A DNA stretch of 7,230 nt from Syntrophaceae bacterium. GTDB taxonomy: Bacteria > Desulfobacterota > Syntrophia > Syntrophales > UBA2185. Below, in pieces: positions 1 through 6,922 of the stretch (its first letter is position 1; every line of letters begins with the position of its first letter). The notes beneath the pieces were generated by a model, which made no database searches, was not told the origin of the DNA, and worked only from the letters and a program-made list of their open reading frames with translations. Position numbers and translations under genes: made by a program. The stretch covers positions 1 through 7,230 of the forward strand of contig DNUI01000215.1 of the NCBI GenBank assembly GCA_003508565.1, written 5' to 3'.

Positions 1-471
1 GCCGTCTTTGACCTCTTCTTTTCTTACATGTATGGGCGCTTCCGAAGTCTGTCCGATCATCTCATTGGCATCGAAATAGCCGTTTCTATTAAGGTCCGCA
101 AAAAAATAGAGATCGTAATTCCCCTCGGGCAGATAGGCCTGATAATAAAGAACCGGTGTTTGAAGGATCCTTTCCGCCACGATTTCCCGTTTTTTAAACA
201 TGTCTGTTACGGCCACCACAAGCACCGGCCCCTCATAATTCGTTTTCTGATTCACAGGACCCACAAGCATAAAACTGTCTCCCGGCTGAAGGTCTCTCAA
301 CAGTTTTGCTGTCGGCTCTATACTAAATTCTTTCTTTTGCGTGCGCTCCATATCCCAGAAATCGAAGTATTTGCCGACATGAGAACATCCGGCAAAGACC
401 AGCACAATCAGGATGAGCAGCATCACTTTCGATGATACTCGCACCGGCGTTCTTCTAAAAGCATTGGACAT
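1..471 (-). CDS. Lipoprotein with an EF-hand-like calcium loop, N-terminal part (runs off the left edge)
   Basis: The frame is open from ATG 471 to the window edge: 157 codons with no stop, so the gene is partial. The start is supported by a GAGGTGAT Shine-Dalgarno-like stretch just upstream. The N-terminus has basic residues (RRTPVRVSSK), a hydrophobic stretch (residues 17-27) and a lipobox-like FAGC with Cys29, which suggests a lipid-anchored envelope protein; Phe at -3 is not ideal. Residues 126-137 (DLNRNGYFDANE) match a canonical 12-residue EF-hand loop, with D1, N3, N5, G6, D9 and E12. The loop follows a beta-rich stretch ending YLPEGNYDLYFFA. Such loops often sit in small beta-sandwich domains of secreted proteins. 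I recall similar N-terminal domains ahead of alpha/beta hydrolases, but the rest of this protein is outside the window, so its function is unknown. A promoter candidate lies about 130 bases upstream. Confidence 0.8.
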   Translation of the reverse strand, partial: MSNAFRRTPVRVSSKVMLLILIVLVFAGCSHVGKYFDFWDMERTQKKEFSIEPTAKLLRDLQPGDSFMLVGPVNQKTNYEGPVLVVAVTDMFKKREIVAERILQTPVLYYQAYLPEGNYDLYFFADLNRNGYFDANEMIGQTSEAPIHVRKEEVKDG

Positions 472-600
472 ACATCACCTCGTTGGTAAGACATCGGTCG
501 TTACAGATTTATTTCCTGGGTCCAAAGTCCTTACGTTCTTCCGCCACTTTATAGAATTTAATACAAAAAGCATTCCGGAAGGGAAGAGCACGGCAGATAA

Positions 601-629
601 ATTATAAACATTTAATATTTATTTGTTTA
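601..629 (-). promoter_or_regulatory. Candidate sigma-70 promoter for the 471-1 lipoprotein gene
   Basis: On the minus strand, TAAACA (629-624; 4 of 6 matches to TTGACA) is followed after exactly 17 bases by a perfect TATAAT (606-601), in a very AT-rich stretch. Transcription would start near 594, giving a 5' leader of about 120 bases before ATG 471. This is a sequence match only. Confidence 0.45.
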
Positions 630-673
630 TTGCTGAACTGAGGATTTTTCTGAAGGAGAGGAGTAGAGAACAT

Positions 674-725
674 CCCTCAGTATGTTGCTGATCCGCAATA
701 TGTTAAGGGTAATCTGTTGAGGGTA
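674..725. repeat. Folded element with an 11-bp direct repeat
   Basis: CCCTCA (674-679) can pair with TGAGGG (718-723). Inside it, ATGTTGC (682-688) pairs with GCAATAT (695-701), with one G-T wobble. The 3' arm also holds two copies of TGTTRAGGGTA (701-711 and 715-725) that differ at one base and start 14 bp apart. It lies between the HTH relic and the candidate promoter. No T-run follows on the minus strand, so it is not a typical intrinsic terminator. It could be an operator-like repeat or a chance pattern. Confidence 0.3.
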
Positions 726-734
726 GAGGGCTTT

Positions 735-863
735 TCATGGACGTCGGATGCTCAATTTCTTAATCCTGAAACACAGTGTGCTCGGGTTGAGATTCAGGAT
801 CGCGGCGACGGTCGTCAGAACGGCAAACGCCATGAACAAGTCTATTGATATGTCCCTTGCGTT
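735..863 (-). pseudogene. Relic of a Fis-type helix-turn-helix C-terminus
   Basis: The open stretch between an upstream TGA (866-864) and a TGA stop at 735 encodes 42 residues ending VAAILNLNPSTLCFRIKKL followed by SIRRP. This closely matches the C-terminal Fis-type HTH (HTH_8) of sigma-54-dependent NtrC-family activators, whose usual form is like AAxxLGINPSTLRxRMKKLGI. The AAA+ and receiver domains and the first half of the HTH are missing, so it looks like the tail of a lost regulator gene. A different frame, 867-760, has ATG at 867 with AGGAG 9 bases upstream and encodes 35 basic, non-hydrophobic residues (starting MKRKGHINRLVHG). A frameshift between the two frames is possible. The relic lies about 50 bases after the stop of the AsmA-like gene. 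A 32-residue version starting at ATG 833 could in principle be expressed, but no good RBS was seen for it. Confidence 0.55.
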
Positions 864-915
864 TCATGGTCACTTTCTCCTCACTCTTGTTTCCCGCTTC
901 GTAATGACGAGGAGA

Positions 916-3900
916 TCATTGCCCCATGATAACCTCCCCGGTGTCGGTGATCAGCTTTTCCGGCAACTTAAAGAGTTTCTTGAAAATGTTCAACACCCCT
1001 TTATCCAGAAACTTGACGGGGATGGCATCGACAGTGGGATTGTTCCGGTTCCCATGTGCCTGAAAATAAAGTGTGATCAAGCCCTTTGTATCACTGGCGA
1101 GAATCCAGCCCACAACGGGGATACGGCTCACAACTTTATCCACAGTCTGGAAAGGCTGTATGCCGATGATTACATCAAGCTCCTCTCTGATGATATTTGT
1201 CGTCCCCACAATGGACATGTTCATGGCATCACTATTGACGAACCAGTCATTCGTGGACAGTATGCCGTCCTTGAGGGAAAACGTGCCCGTAATCGCATTG
1301 TAAGGCATTCCGTCGTTTACCATGTCCGGCAATTGGAATTTAAGCAGTTGCGACGTGTTCAGGATGGAGAATACTTTGGAAAGAAAGGAGAGCTTGTACA
1401 GAGAGCCTTTTCCTATCATGATCGTTGCAGTTCCTTGTGCCGTTTTCTTCAAGTCTGAAATAGTCGTGCCTTCCGCAGTCACATCACCCTTCACCGTCAT
1501 CGCACCCGCAATCAACGTAGTTTCAGAACCTGCATACTTAAAAACTTGTTCTGCAGCCATCTTGTTGATAACAAAACCTGCGCGATATCGCGTGATGCTG
1601 CCGGGGATTCTATCAACGCGACCTTTGCCGGAAAAGCTGCCTTCGAAGGCGTTCATCTCAAACGCAGGTATGTCAAAGGATCCCTGCCGGTATGTTAATT
1701 TCGTGCGAAGCTTCGAATAAGGAATCCGGCCTATCGTACCGTCATCGGATTGAACTGAGGCCTTCAGGGACAACTCCTCCGATGCTGATTTCTCCTTTTT
1801 GGGGGCGTTTATTGTGGATAAGAGGAGAACATCATCCATATCCAGATAGGGTGAGGATACATGGATATCAAAAAATGGTCTTTTCACATCCGGTAGGGCG
1901 CCTGTTACATTGAATATCGACTTATTGACCCGGGCCGACAGCCGTTTTATGTGAAGACTATTGTCCTTGAACACGATGTTCCCCGCAAAGTCACTCAGCT
2001 TAATAGCTCCTGATGGACTCTTCAATCCGAGATCTTCAATATCGAGAAGGGCCGAATTGGCAGTCACGGTGACGGAGGGATTTTTGAAGTCCGTCAACGT
2101 TACCCGGCCCCTTATCAGGGAACTTCCGAGATGCCCCGCAAGGGGCGACGTATCTAACCTGTTTTTCCCCAGGCTGACGCTCCCGTTCAAATTGCTGACG
2201 GTCTTCGCCGTTTCGGCGGGCTTAAAAGAAATGTCGGTGAATTTGATGTTGCCGCGCCAGCGGAGGTCTGCGAGTGATTTTGGCATGCCGTCTCCGGCAA
2301 GGGATACCTGGATCCCTCCGCGGGGCTGATATGCTTTTATTCGAGGCAGATTCGCCGAAAAATCCTCAATCTGAAAAGGGCTCGATTGAACGGAGAAGGA
2401 AGCAGGACGCGAGCCTTTCATATCGTAGACGCCGGTTCCCGTCACGGTCAGCGAAGCGAGGCGGCAGGAAAAAGATTCAAGTTGTACCGTATCGTTTTTG
2501 AAATTGGCCTTCACCGCAAGCCGATTGGCCTGCGATGCCGGCTTGATGAAGATGTCACGGTAGCTGTACGACGCCTCTGAAAGATCCCATTGGCCATCCA
2601 ATGCAAAGTTATCCAGTGTGCCTGATCCCGTCATCCGGAGGGCGGATTTCCCCGTGACGGCAAAGTGGTTGTCCCCAGCCCTCCCGAGAAGCCATGCGAT
2701 CTCCTTTGGGCCGGCTGTCATGGTCATGGTGAACGGGTACTGCACCGGTGTTTCAATGCAATAATCGGTAATTCGCCCTTCCAGGGTAATGGGCGATTCC
2801 CCGAAATTACCAGTCATATTGCGCAGGATGATGTCCTTGCCTTGCAACTCCAGTTCACCTTTGATGCCGTTGAAAGCGGGGGTTTGCTTGCCGTAGGTCA
2901 GCCATCCTTTGTCCACGCCGACCTTGACGTAGAGAACATCGCAATTGTCATTTTTTCCCATATGGGCGATTTGGCTGATCCGCCCGTTGAGCCTGCTTTC
3001 TTTAAGTTCGTACGTTCCTCCTTTGATGTGTGTTTCAATAAAATCGGCCAGGCCCCGGGACATGATGCCGTACGGGATAAAATGGCCGAACTTCTCCATG
3101 GGTATGGGGGGGAACGATGCCGTTGCTACAATCAGCGGGTCATCCTTGTCGATATCTTTAATTGCGCAGCTCCCCGAAATTTTAACATCATCAACGGTAA
3201 GTTTTAGCGTGTCCATTTCGATCCCGGAAGGGCTGCGTTGTATTGTATAATCCATGATTACGTCTTTTGGGGTGAGGGCTCCACGGAATACTTCCGGGTA
3301 TTGCACATTCAAATTCTTCACTGCGACCAATCCTTCTGAACGAAATCTATATGGATTTCCTTTGAGACGGGTATCCATATTCAGAAATCCTTTCATTTTC
3401 AGGAAAGGTATATGCTTTTCATAATATGGCCGGTACTGTTCGATGCTCAGATCGGCAGCGACGATCCTGGCATCGACACTGCTGTTCGCAAGGGGTTCAT
3501 CCCTGTCGGAGAGTCCGAACTCCCCGGCAATGGAAAGGGTCCCCATCTTCTCTTCCTGGATGATAGAGGCAGAGATATTCAGATCGATGCTCTTTCCCCG
3601 AGCGGGAAAACCTGTCTTAAGATCAATTTCATCCACGTTGATTGTCAGCCCCGAGGGGATAATCCGTTGATCGGTGAATGTGACGGCGCCACGCTGAACA
3701 ATAATCCTTTCAATCTCGAATGTTTGAGGTTCCTTTTGGTCTTCCAGGAGATCGTTGATATTCAAGATGCCATCGTGGTCTCGATGCAATTTACCTATCG
3801 GTCTCTCAAGAAGCACCTCGGTGAGAACGATTTTTCCCCATAGCAGGGGAAGGACGGCCAATCTGAAGGTGGTTCTCTCTATTGTTGCGAAGGTTTCCCG

Positions 3901-4167
3901 GCTATTCTTTTCCTTGATTGTAATGCCACGGAAAGTAAAGGTTGGCCCTAAAGAGAAGGAGAAGTCTCCGCTGTCATAGGATACTTGCCGATTTAGTTTC
4001 TGGTTGAGGGCGCTGATAATGTCTTCTTTCCGGGTATCAAGGTCGGACAGCTTGATCAGGACAACAGCGATGCCTGCGGCAGCAGAAATAAACACTGCAA
4101 TGAGAATTATGATAATAGTTTTTCGGCTCTTTGTTTTCATAAATAGAGAATAAATGCGACATGGCAT
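916..4167 (-). CDS. AsmA-like (YhdP/TamB-type) inner-membrane-anchored periplasmic protein
   Basis: Up to 1083 residues. A basic N-terminus and one hydrophobic anchor (residues 17-38) lead into a typical AsmA N-terminal segment (about 44-140) with NQKLNRQVSYDSGDFSFSLG and the FRGITIKE strand. A very long beta-strand-rich middle follows. The last 165 residues (919-1083) match AsmA-like C-terminal regions: GKGSLYKLSFLSKVFSIL, AITGTFSLKDGIL, a RIPVVGWIL segment and the ending KLPEKLITDTGEV. Known AsmA-like proteins form a hydrophobic groove across the periplasm and support phospholipid transport to the outer membrane; that role is inferred here from the family. The start is uncertain. ATG 4167 gives the longest frame, but ATG 4140 (MKTKSRK) begins directly at the anchor and looks more natural. 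Neither has a clear Shine-Dalgarno. It lies 85 bases downstream of the 367-residue lipoprotein gene with no terminator seen between them, so the two probably share an operon. No frameshift or internal stop. Confidence 0.9.
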   Translation of the reverse strand: MPCRIYSLFMKTKSRKTIIIILIAVFISAAAGIAVVLIKLSDLDTRKEDIISALNQKLNRQVSYDSGDFSFSLGPTFTFRGITIKEKNSRETFATIERTTFRLAVLPLLWGKIVLTEVLLERPIGKLHRDHDGILNINDLLEDQKEPQTFEIERIIVQRGAVTFTDQRIIPSGLTINVDEIDLKTGFPARGKSIDLNISASIIQEEKMGTLSIAGEFGLSDRDEPLANSSVDARIVAADLSIEQYRPYYEKHIPFLKMKGFLNMDTRLKGNPYRFRSEGLVAVKNLNVQYPEVFRGALTPKDVIMDYTIQRSPSGIEMDTLKLTVDDVKISGSCAIKDIDKDDPLIVATASFPPIPMEKFGHFIPYGIMSRGLADFIETHIKGGTYELKESRLNGRISQIAHMGKNDNCDVLYVKVGVDKGWLTYGKQTPAFNGIKGELELQGKDIILRNMTGNFGESPITLEGRITDYCIETPVQYPFTMTMTAGPKEIAWLLGRAGDNHFAVTGKSALRMTGSGTLDNFALDGQWDLSEASYSYRDIFIKPASQANRLAVKANFKNDTVQLESFSCRLASLTVTGTGVYDMKGSRPASFSVQSSPFQIEDFSANLPRIKAYQPRGGIQVSLAGDGMPKSLADLRWRGNIKFTDISFKPAETAKTVSNLNGSVSLGKNRLDTSPLAGHLGSSLIRGRVTLTDFKNPSVTVTANSALLDIEDLGLKSPSGAIKLSDFAGNIVFKDNSLHIKRLSARVNKSIFNVTGALPDVKRPFFDIHVSSPYLDMDDVLLLSTINAPKKEKSASEELSLKASVQSDDGTIGRIPYSKLRTKLTYRQGSFDIPAFEMNAFEGSFSGKGRVDRIPGSITRYRAGFVINKMAAEQVFKYAGSETTLIAGAMTVKGDVTAEGTTISDLKKTAQGTATIMIGKGSLYKLSFLSKVFSILNTSQLLKFQLPDMVNDGMPYNAITGTFSLKDGILSTNDWFVNSDAMNMSIVGTTNIIREELDVIIGIQPFQTVDKVVSRIPVVGWILASDTKGLITLYFQAHGNRNNPTVDAIPVKFLDKGVLNIFKKLFKLPEKLITDTGEVIMGQ

Positions 4168-4252
4168 TTAAACAAATATAACCCCCAACCTTGCTTGGTA
4201 CTATAAAAAACCACAGAAGGGAATATTTGCTGATATTGCTCATACCCTAATG

Positions 4253-5356
4253 TTAAGTACACCCATGGTTCGTAGGGATCGTTACAATGGGGGCGCCCTC
4301 CCTGGACCTTCCCGTTTCGGTGAGTGTAAAGGCAAACATCAGAAAGGAGAAGACTCCTTTGGATGGCAAGTCCCTGTCATCGATAAAGAACCAGTGGTCA
4401 CGATAACGAACAGAGACGAATACGTCTGCCGGCTTTTCAGGAGAGCTGTACACACGCATGAGAGGTGGAACGGAAGCGCGTCCGACCCCTTCGTCTTTAA
4501 AGGTAGGGTTCACACGTTTGGTAGCTACATGGGATTCTGGCACCTCTATAAGAGACCCGAGGTCCATGAGGATTTCCAGCATCGAGCGTGTGATGATGGC
4601 AATCTCCTTGTCGCTTCTCGATACCAAATTGTAAACCACTTCGAACTCAGTTTCCTGGGGTTCGAGGCCGAGTATTTTTCTGACTTCCTGACTCTCTTCC
4701 TGGGTTTTTGGGCTTACCATTCCCTTTAAAATGATTACTGAGGCTTCTTTATCTTTTAATTTCTTAATCTGCATTCCAATGGCCTTAGTACTCTGGATAT
4801 TCTTTAATTTCTCAAGGAGATGGTAAAACTCGGGATCGGCAGAATGGACTATTGCCAATCCGCCAAACCGGTTTTGAATCCCATTGATCGAGTGGACAGC
4901 AAACCGGAAGACCATGTCAATGGGATAACCCGATTGAACCAGGTTCAGGACGGCGTAAAGAGGGAGGGGAGTCATCAGGCTTTTTGCAAACTTTTCTCCG
5001 ATAATTGGACTATAGGTTATGGTCGGCCTGTCGGTGTACCTTCCTCCGGCTCGAACACCTGGGCCAATAAAAGATGGCTCTCCTCTGTTATAAATCTCAG
5101 AGCCTACACCCGCACCGAATTCTTGTTCCACTGAGTATTGATTGATCACGGAGGCAACATCGAGGAAAATGGGAGCATTTCCGTAGCGCATTTTCACGAT
5201 ATTGAGGAGCATCTGGCTCTTCCAGGAGTCGGAAATGGCGAACGTATAGTCAAACCGGTCGCGGGCTATGGTATCCGGTCCGATCCCCGCGCAACCGCTC
5301 ATGAACGACATCGCTGCTATCAAACCAATGGAAATGATTCGTGCTGCTTTGTTCAT
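4253..5356 (-). CDS. Conserved-looking lipoprotein of unknown function
   Basis: 367 residues. ATG 5356 is preceded by a good AAGGGGA ribosome-binding site 4 bases upstream. The N-terminus is a lipoprotein signal: basic MNKAAR, a hydrophobic stretch, then the lipobox MSGC with Cys22. The residue after Cys is Ala, with no Asp at +2, so in Gram-negatives the protein would be expected at the outer membrane. The mature start (RDRFDYTFAISDSWKSQMLL, then KMRYGNAPIFLDVASVINQY, about residues 32-74) is the most family-like part. Next comes a Gly-rich stretch (about 80-110) and a Lys/Glu-rich, probably helical region (about 180-245). The C-terminal third contains RYRDHWFFIDDRDLPSK. I do not recognise a catalytic motif or named domain. 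I have an impression of similar hypothetical lipoproteins in other proteobacteria but cannot verify it. Its position just before the AsmA-like gene suggests an envelope role. Its AT content is clearly higher than that of the upstream permease gene. Confidence 0.87.
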   Translation of the reverse strand: MNKAARIISIGLIAAMSFMSGCAGIGPDTIARDRFDYTFAISDSWKSQMLLNIVKMRYGNAPIFLDVASVINQYSVEQEFGAGVGSEIYNRGEPSFIGPGVRAGGRYTDRPTITYSPIIGEKFAKSLMTPLPLYAVLNLVQSGYPIDMVFRFAVHSINGIQNRFGGLAIVHSADPEFYHLLEKLKNIQSTKAIGMQIKKLKDKEASVIILKGMVSPKTQEESQEVRKILGLEPQETEFEVVYNLVSRSDKEIAIITRSMLEILMDLGSLIEVPESHVATKRVNPTFKDEGVGRASVPPLMRVYSSPEKPADVFVSVRYRDHWFFIDDRDLPSKGVFSFLMFAFTLTETGRSREGAPIVTIPTNHGCT

Positions 5357-5415
5357 AAATCCCCTTCAAAGTCATACACTAGAGCTCGGAAACAAGACCT
5401 GTTTTTTGTGGTTGG

Positions 5416-5556
5416 TCACAATCCTTGAGTATCAGAAACGTAAGAAAGGGCACGATCCTCCGGTAATGTATAGTGTTGTTCGACCGTGCGATTCAACAGA
5501 TCCAGTTCAATGCGCAGCTTATGTTTGATGCCCCTTGCCCATAAACGACCTATCAA
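5416..5556 (-). CDS. Possible 46-residue ORF coupled to the permease gene
   Basis: A frame beginning at TTG 5556 overlaps the permease stop as TTGA and runs to TGA at 5416. It encodes 46 residues with protein-like composition: charged GIKHKLRIELDLLNRTVEQH, then LPEDRALSYVSDTQGL. An RBS-like GGCGGA lies upstream inside the permease gene, but it is weak. An ATG in the same frame exists only further upstream, at 5607, inside the permease gene. No known family is recognised, and third-position base use shows no strong coding bias. It could be a translationally coupled small protein, the tail of a decayed gene, or chance. It would end 59 bases before the start of the lipoprotein gene. Confidence 0.3.
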   Translation of the reverse strand: MIGRLWARGIKHKLRIELDLLNRTVEQHYTLPEDRALSYVSDTQGL

Positions 5557-6641
5557 TTTTTTTCCGCCGGCTCCTGTACTGGACTTGCTTCCACATCTTC
5601 CAACCATGCCGCAAGCAGCCTATAGGTGATGGCAAGCACGACTGGGCCGATGAAAAGCCCGGCGATGCCGAAGGTGATAAGACCGCCGATGACCCCTGCA
5701 AATATCAAAAGCAGGGGCAGATCGGCGCCTTTCCTGATAAGAACCGGGCGGAGAACGTTATCGATGGTGCCGACGAATAGCGACCACACAAGCAATATCG
5801 TTCCCCAGGCTGTCTGGTCGCTGTAAAAAAGCCATATCACCGCCGGGATAAGGACGAGCCCCGGCCCAAGCTGCGCAATGCACAAAATGAACACAACAGC
5901 CGTCAACACCCCGACAGCGGGCACTCCTGCGATGGCCATACCGATACCGGACAGGAGCGCCTGGATAATGGCCGTGCCTACCACGCCAAGAGCGACGCCC
6001 CTGACGGTTTTCGCCGCCAGCACTGCGGCTTCCTCCCCGTGATTACCCCCAAGCCTTCGTGCAAACCGAATTACACCGGTCGAGGCTGTCTCGCCATGGG
6101 AATAGAAGATCGCCGTGATGATAATCGTGAGGATAAACTGCAGCGCGATAACCCCGACGCTTCCAGCCTGGGACAAGAACCAGTTCAACAGCTTTCCCGC
6201 ATAGGGAGCCAGGCGTGCGGATACGCTAGCCGTTCCGGTCATGGCACTTTCCCAGGCAGCTGCCAGCTTCGGGCCCACGACGGGAACTCCCGTCACCCAT
6301 CCCGGCAGGGGCGGAATCACTTTCGTCTCAAGCGCTTTCACCCAGGCGGTGATGTTGTCTGCGTTCTCGATGATGACTGCAATGGCAAGTGAAAAGGGTA
6401 TGATGAACAGGAGCAGAATCGCGATCGTCATGGCCGCCACGGCAAGGCCGCGCTTTCCCCACAGCAAGGTCTCCATCTTCAACATGAACGGCCAGGTTGC
6501 GGCAACGATCATGGCGGCCCAGATGAGCGACGGAAGGAGCGGTCTCATGATCCAGAAGCTTGCCACAATCAGGATTCCGATCCATAAAACCTGCAGTGTG
6601 ATACGGGTCAAGTCCGGAGTTGGGAGTTTATGCGTCGTCAT
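5553..6641 (-). CDS. ydiK: AI-2E/PerM family permease, YdiK-like
   Basis: 362 residues, the usual length for the AI-2E transporter (PerM) family of inner-membrane proteins. About eight hydrophobic segments are visible: near 14-32, 36-52, 65-92, 157-181, 215-240, 245-272, 278-292 and 305-341. A soluble-looking loop lies at about 95-155. The C-terminal half carries the family's conserved features: FYSHGE (179-184), FILCIAQLGPGLVLIPAVIW (251-270), DNVLRPVLIRKGADLPLLLI (294-313) and GLFIGPVVL (328-336). These are very close to what I recall of E. coli YdiK. Family members have been linked to autoinducer-2 export, Na+/H+ exchange or other small-molecule efflux; the substrate here cannot be told. 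The start ATG 6641 has AAGGAGAG upstream at slightly long spacing (about 11 bases). The gene is GC-rich (two sampled lines about 65-67%) against clearly lower values in the downstream lipoprotein gene. It lies between an outer-membrane protein gene and a lipoprotein gene, all on the same strand. Confidence 0.93.
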   Translation of the reverse strand: MTTHKLPTPDLTRITLQVLWIGILIVASFWIMRPLLPSLIWAAMIVAATWPFMLKMETLLWGKRGLAVAAMTIAILLLFIIPFSLAIAVIIENADNITAWVKALETKVIPPLPGWVTGVPVVGPKLAAAWESAMTGTASVSARLAPYAGKLLNWFLSQAGSVGVIALQFILTIIITAIFYSHGETASTGVIRFARRLGGNHGEEAAVLAAKTVRGVALGVVGTAIIQALLSGIGMAIAGVPAVGVLTAVVFILCIAQLGPGLVLIPAVIWLFYSDQTAWGTILLVWSLFVGTIDNVLRPVLIRKGADLPLLLIFAGVIGGLITFGIAGLFIGPVVLAITYRLLAAWLEDVEASPVQEPAEKN

Positions 6642-6922
6642 TCAGCTCACTCTCTCCTTTCACGTTTAACAGTTGCGGGTACTACTCACGTCTCATGATT
6701 TCATGGGCCTGAAACTGGTATTGAAGCTCTCCGCAGTAAGCGGCGGAGAATCTTCGATCCATAGGAAACAACGATGTTACCCATTCGCTCACTTGCCCCT
6801 CAGCAAGCTGCGGGAAATGTCCTTGCTGCCGGATTCATAGTATGGGCACGTTATTCCTCAGCGGATTATGCTGAGCCTCCATCACCGTATAACGTCATTC
6901 CGGTGAGATTCTTCGCAGAGCA
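6642..6922. other. Intergenic gap with three short inverted repeats
   Basis: No gene is supported here. There are three perfect stems: TCTCCGC (6728-6734) with GCGGAGA (6743-6749); CAGCAAG (6801-6807) with CTTGCTG (6822-6828); and CTCAGC (6857-6862) with GCTGAG (6870-6875). None is followed by a T-run on the minus strand, so none is a textbook terminator for the upstream beta-barrel gene, although the stem at 6857-6875 is well placed for one. The permease RBS lies at the low-coordinate end. No convincing -35/-10 pair was found. Confidence 0.5.

Larger units (their letters stand above)
472..915. other. Intergenic gap between the AsmA-like gene and the left lipoprotein gene
   Basis: These 444 bases hold no full-length gene that I can support. 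They contain the HTH relic (735-863), the folded repeat (674-725) and the promoter candidate (601-629), with the leader of the left lipoprotein gene at 472-594. No GC-rich hairpin followed by a T-run was found after the AsmA-like stop at 916, so how that transcript ends is not visible. Long forward-strand ORFs that start here run antisense to the AsmA-like gene and look like shadows. Confidence 0.6.

Noticed and set aside
748..1458. 236-codon forward-strand ORF
   Set aside because: It is mostly antisense to the C-terminal part of the AsmA-like gene, has no recognisable domain, and the minus-strand frame has clear family motifs.
2665..3207. 180-codon forward-strand ORF
   Set aside because: It lies wholly antisense inside the AsmA-like gene, with no RBS-backed start and no family resemblance.
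4037..4243. 68-codon minus-strand ORF overlapping the start of the AsmA-like gene
   Set aside because: It is out of frame with the AsmA-like gene, has a Cys/His/Arg-rich nonsense-like composition, and overlaps the real N-terminus.
4200..4245. Possible terminator between the lipoprotein and AsmA-like genes (TTTTTT at 4210-4205 on the minus strand)
   Set aside because: Only an AT-rich, weak 5-bp stem precedes the T-run, with no GC-rich hairpin, so it is not a credible intrinsic terminator.
4250..4729. 159-codon forward-strand ORF
   Set aside because: It is antisense to the 367-residue lipoprotein, which has a signal peptide, lipobox and good RBS.
6800..6850. Minus-strand short frame reading CPYYESGSKDISRSLLRGK
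   Set aside because: It looks briefly protein-like but is short, has no start or RBS, and is recognised as no family.
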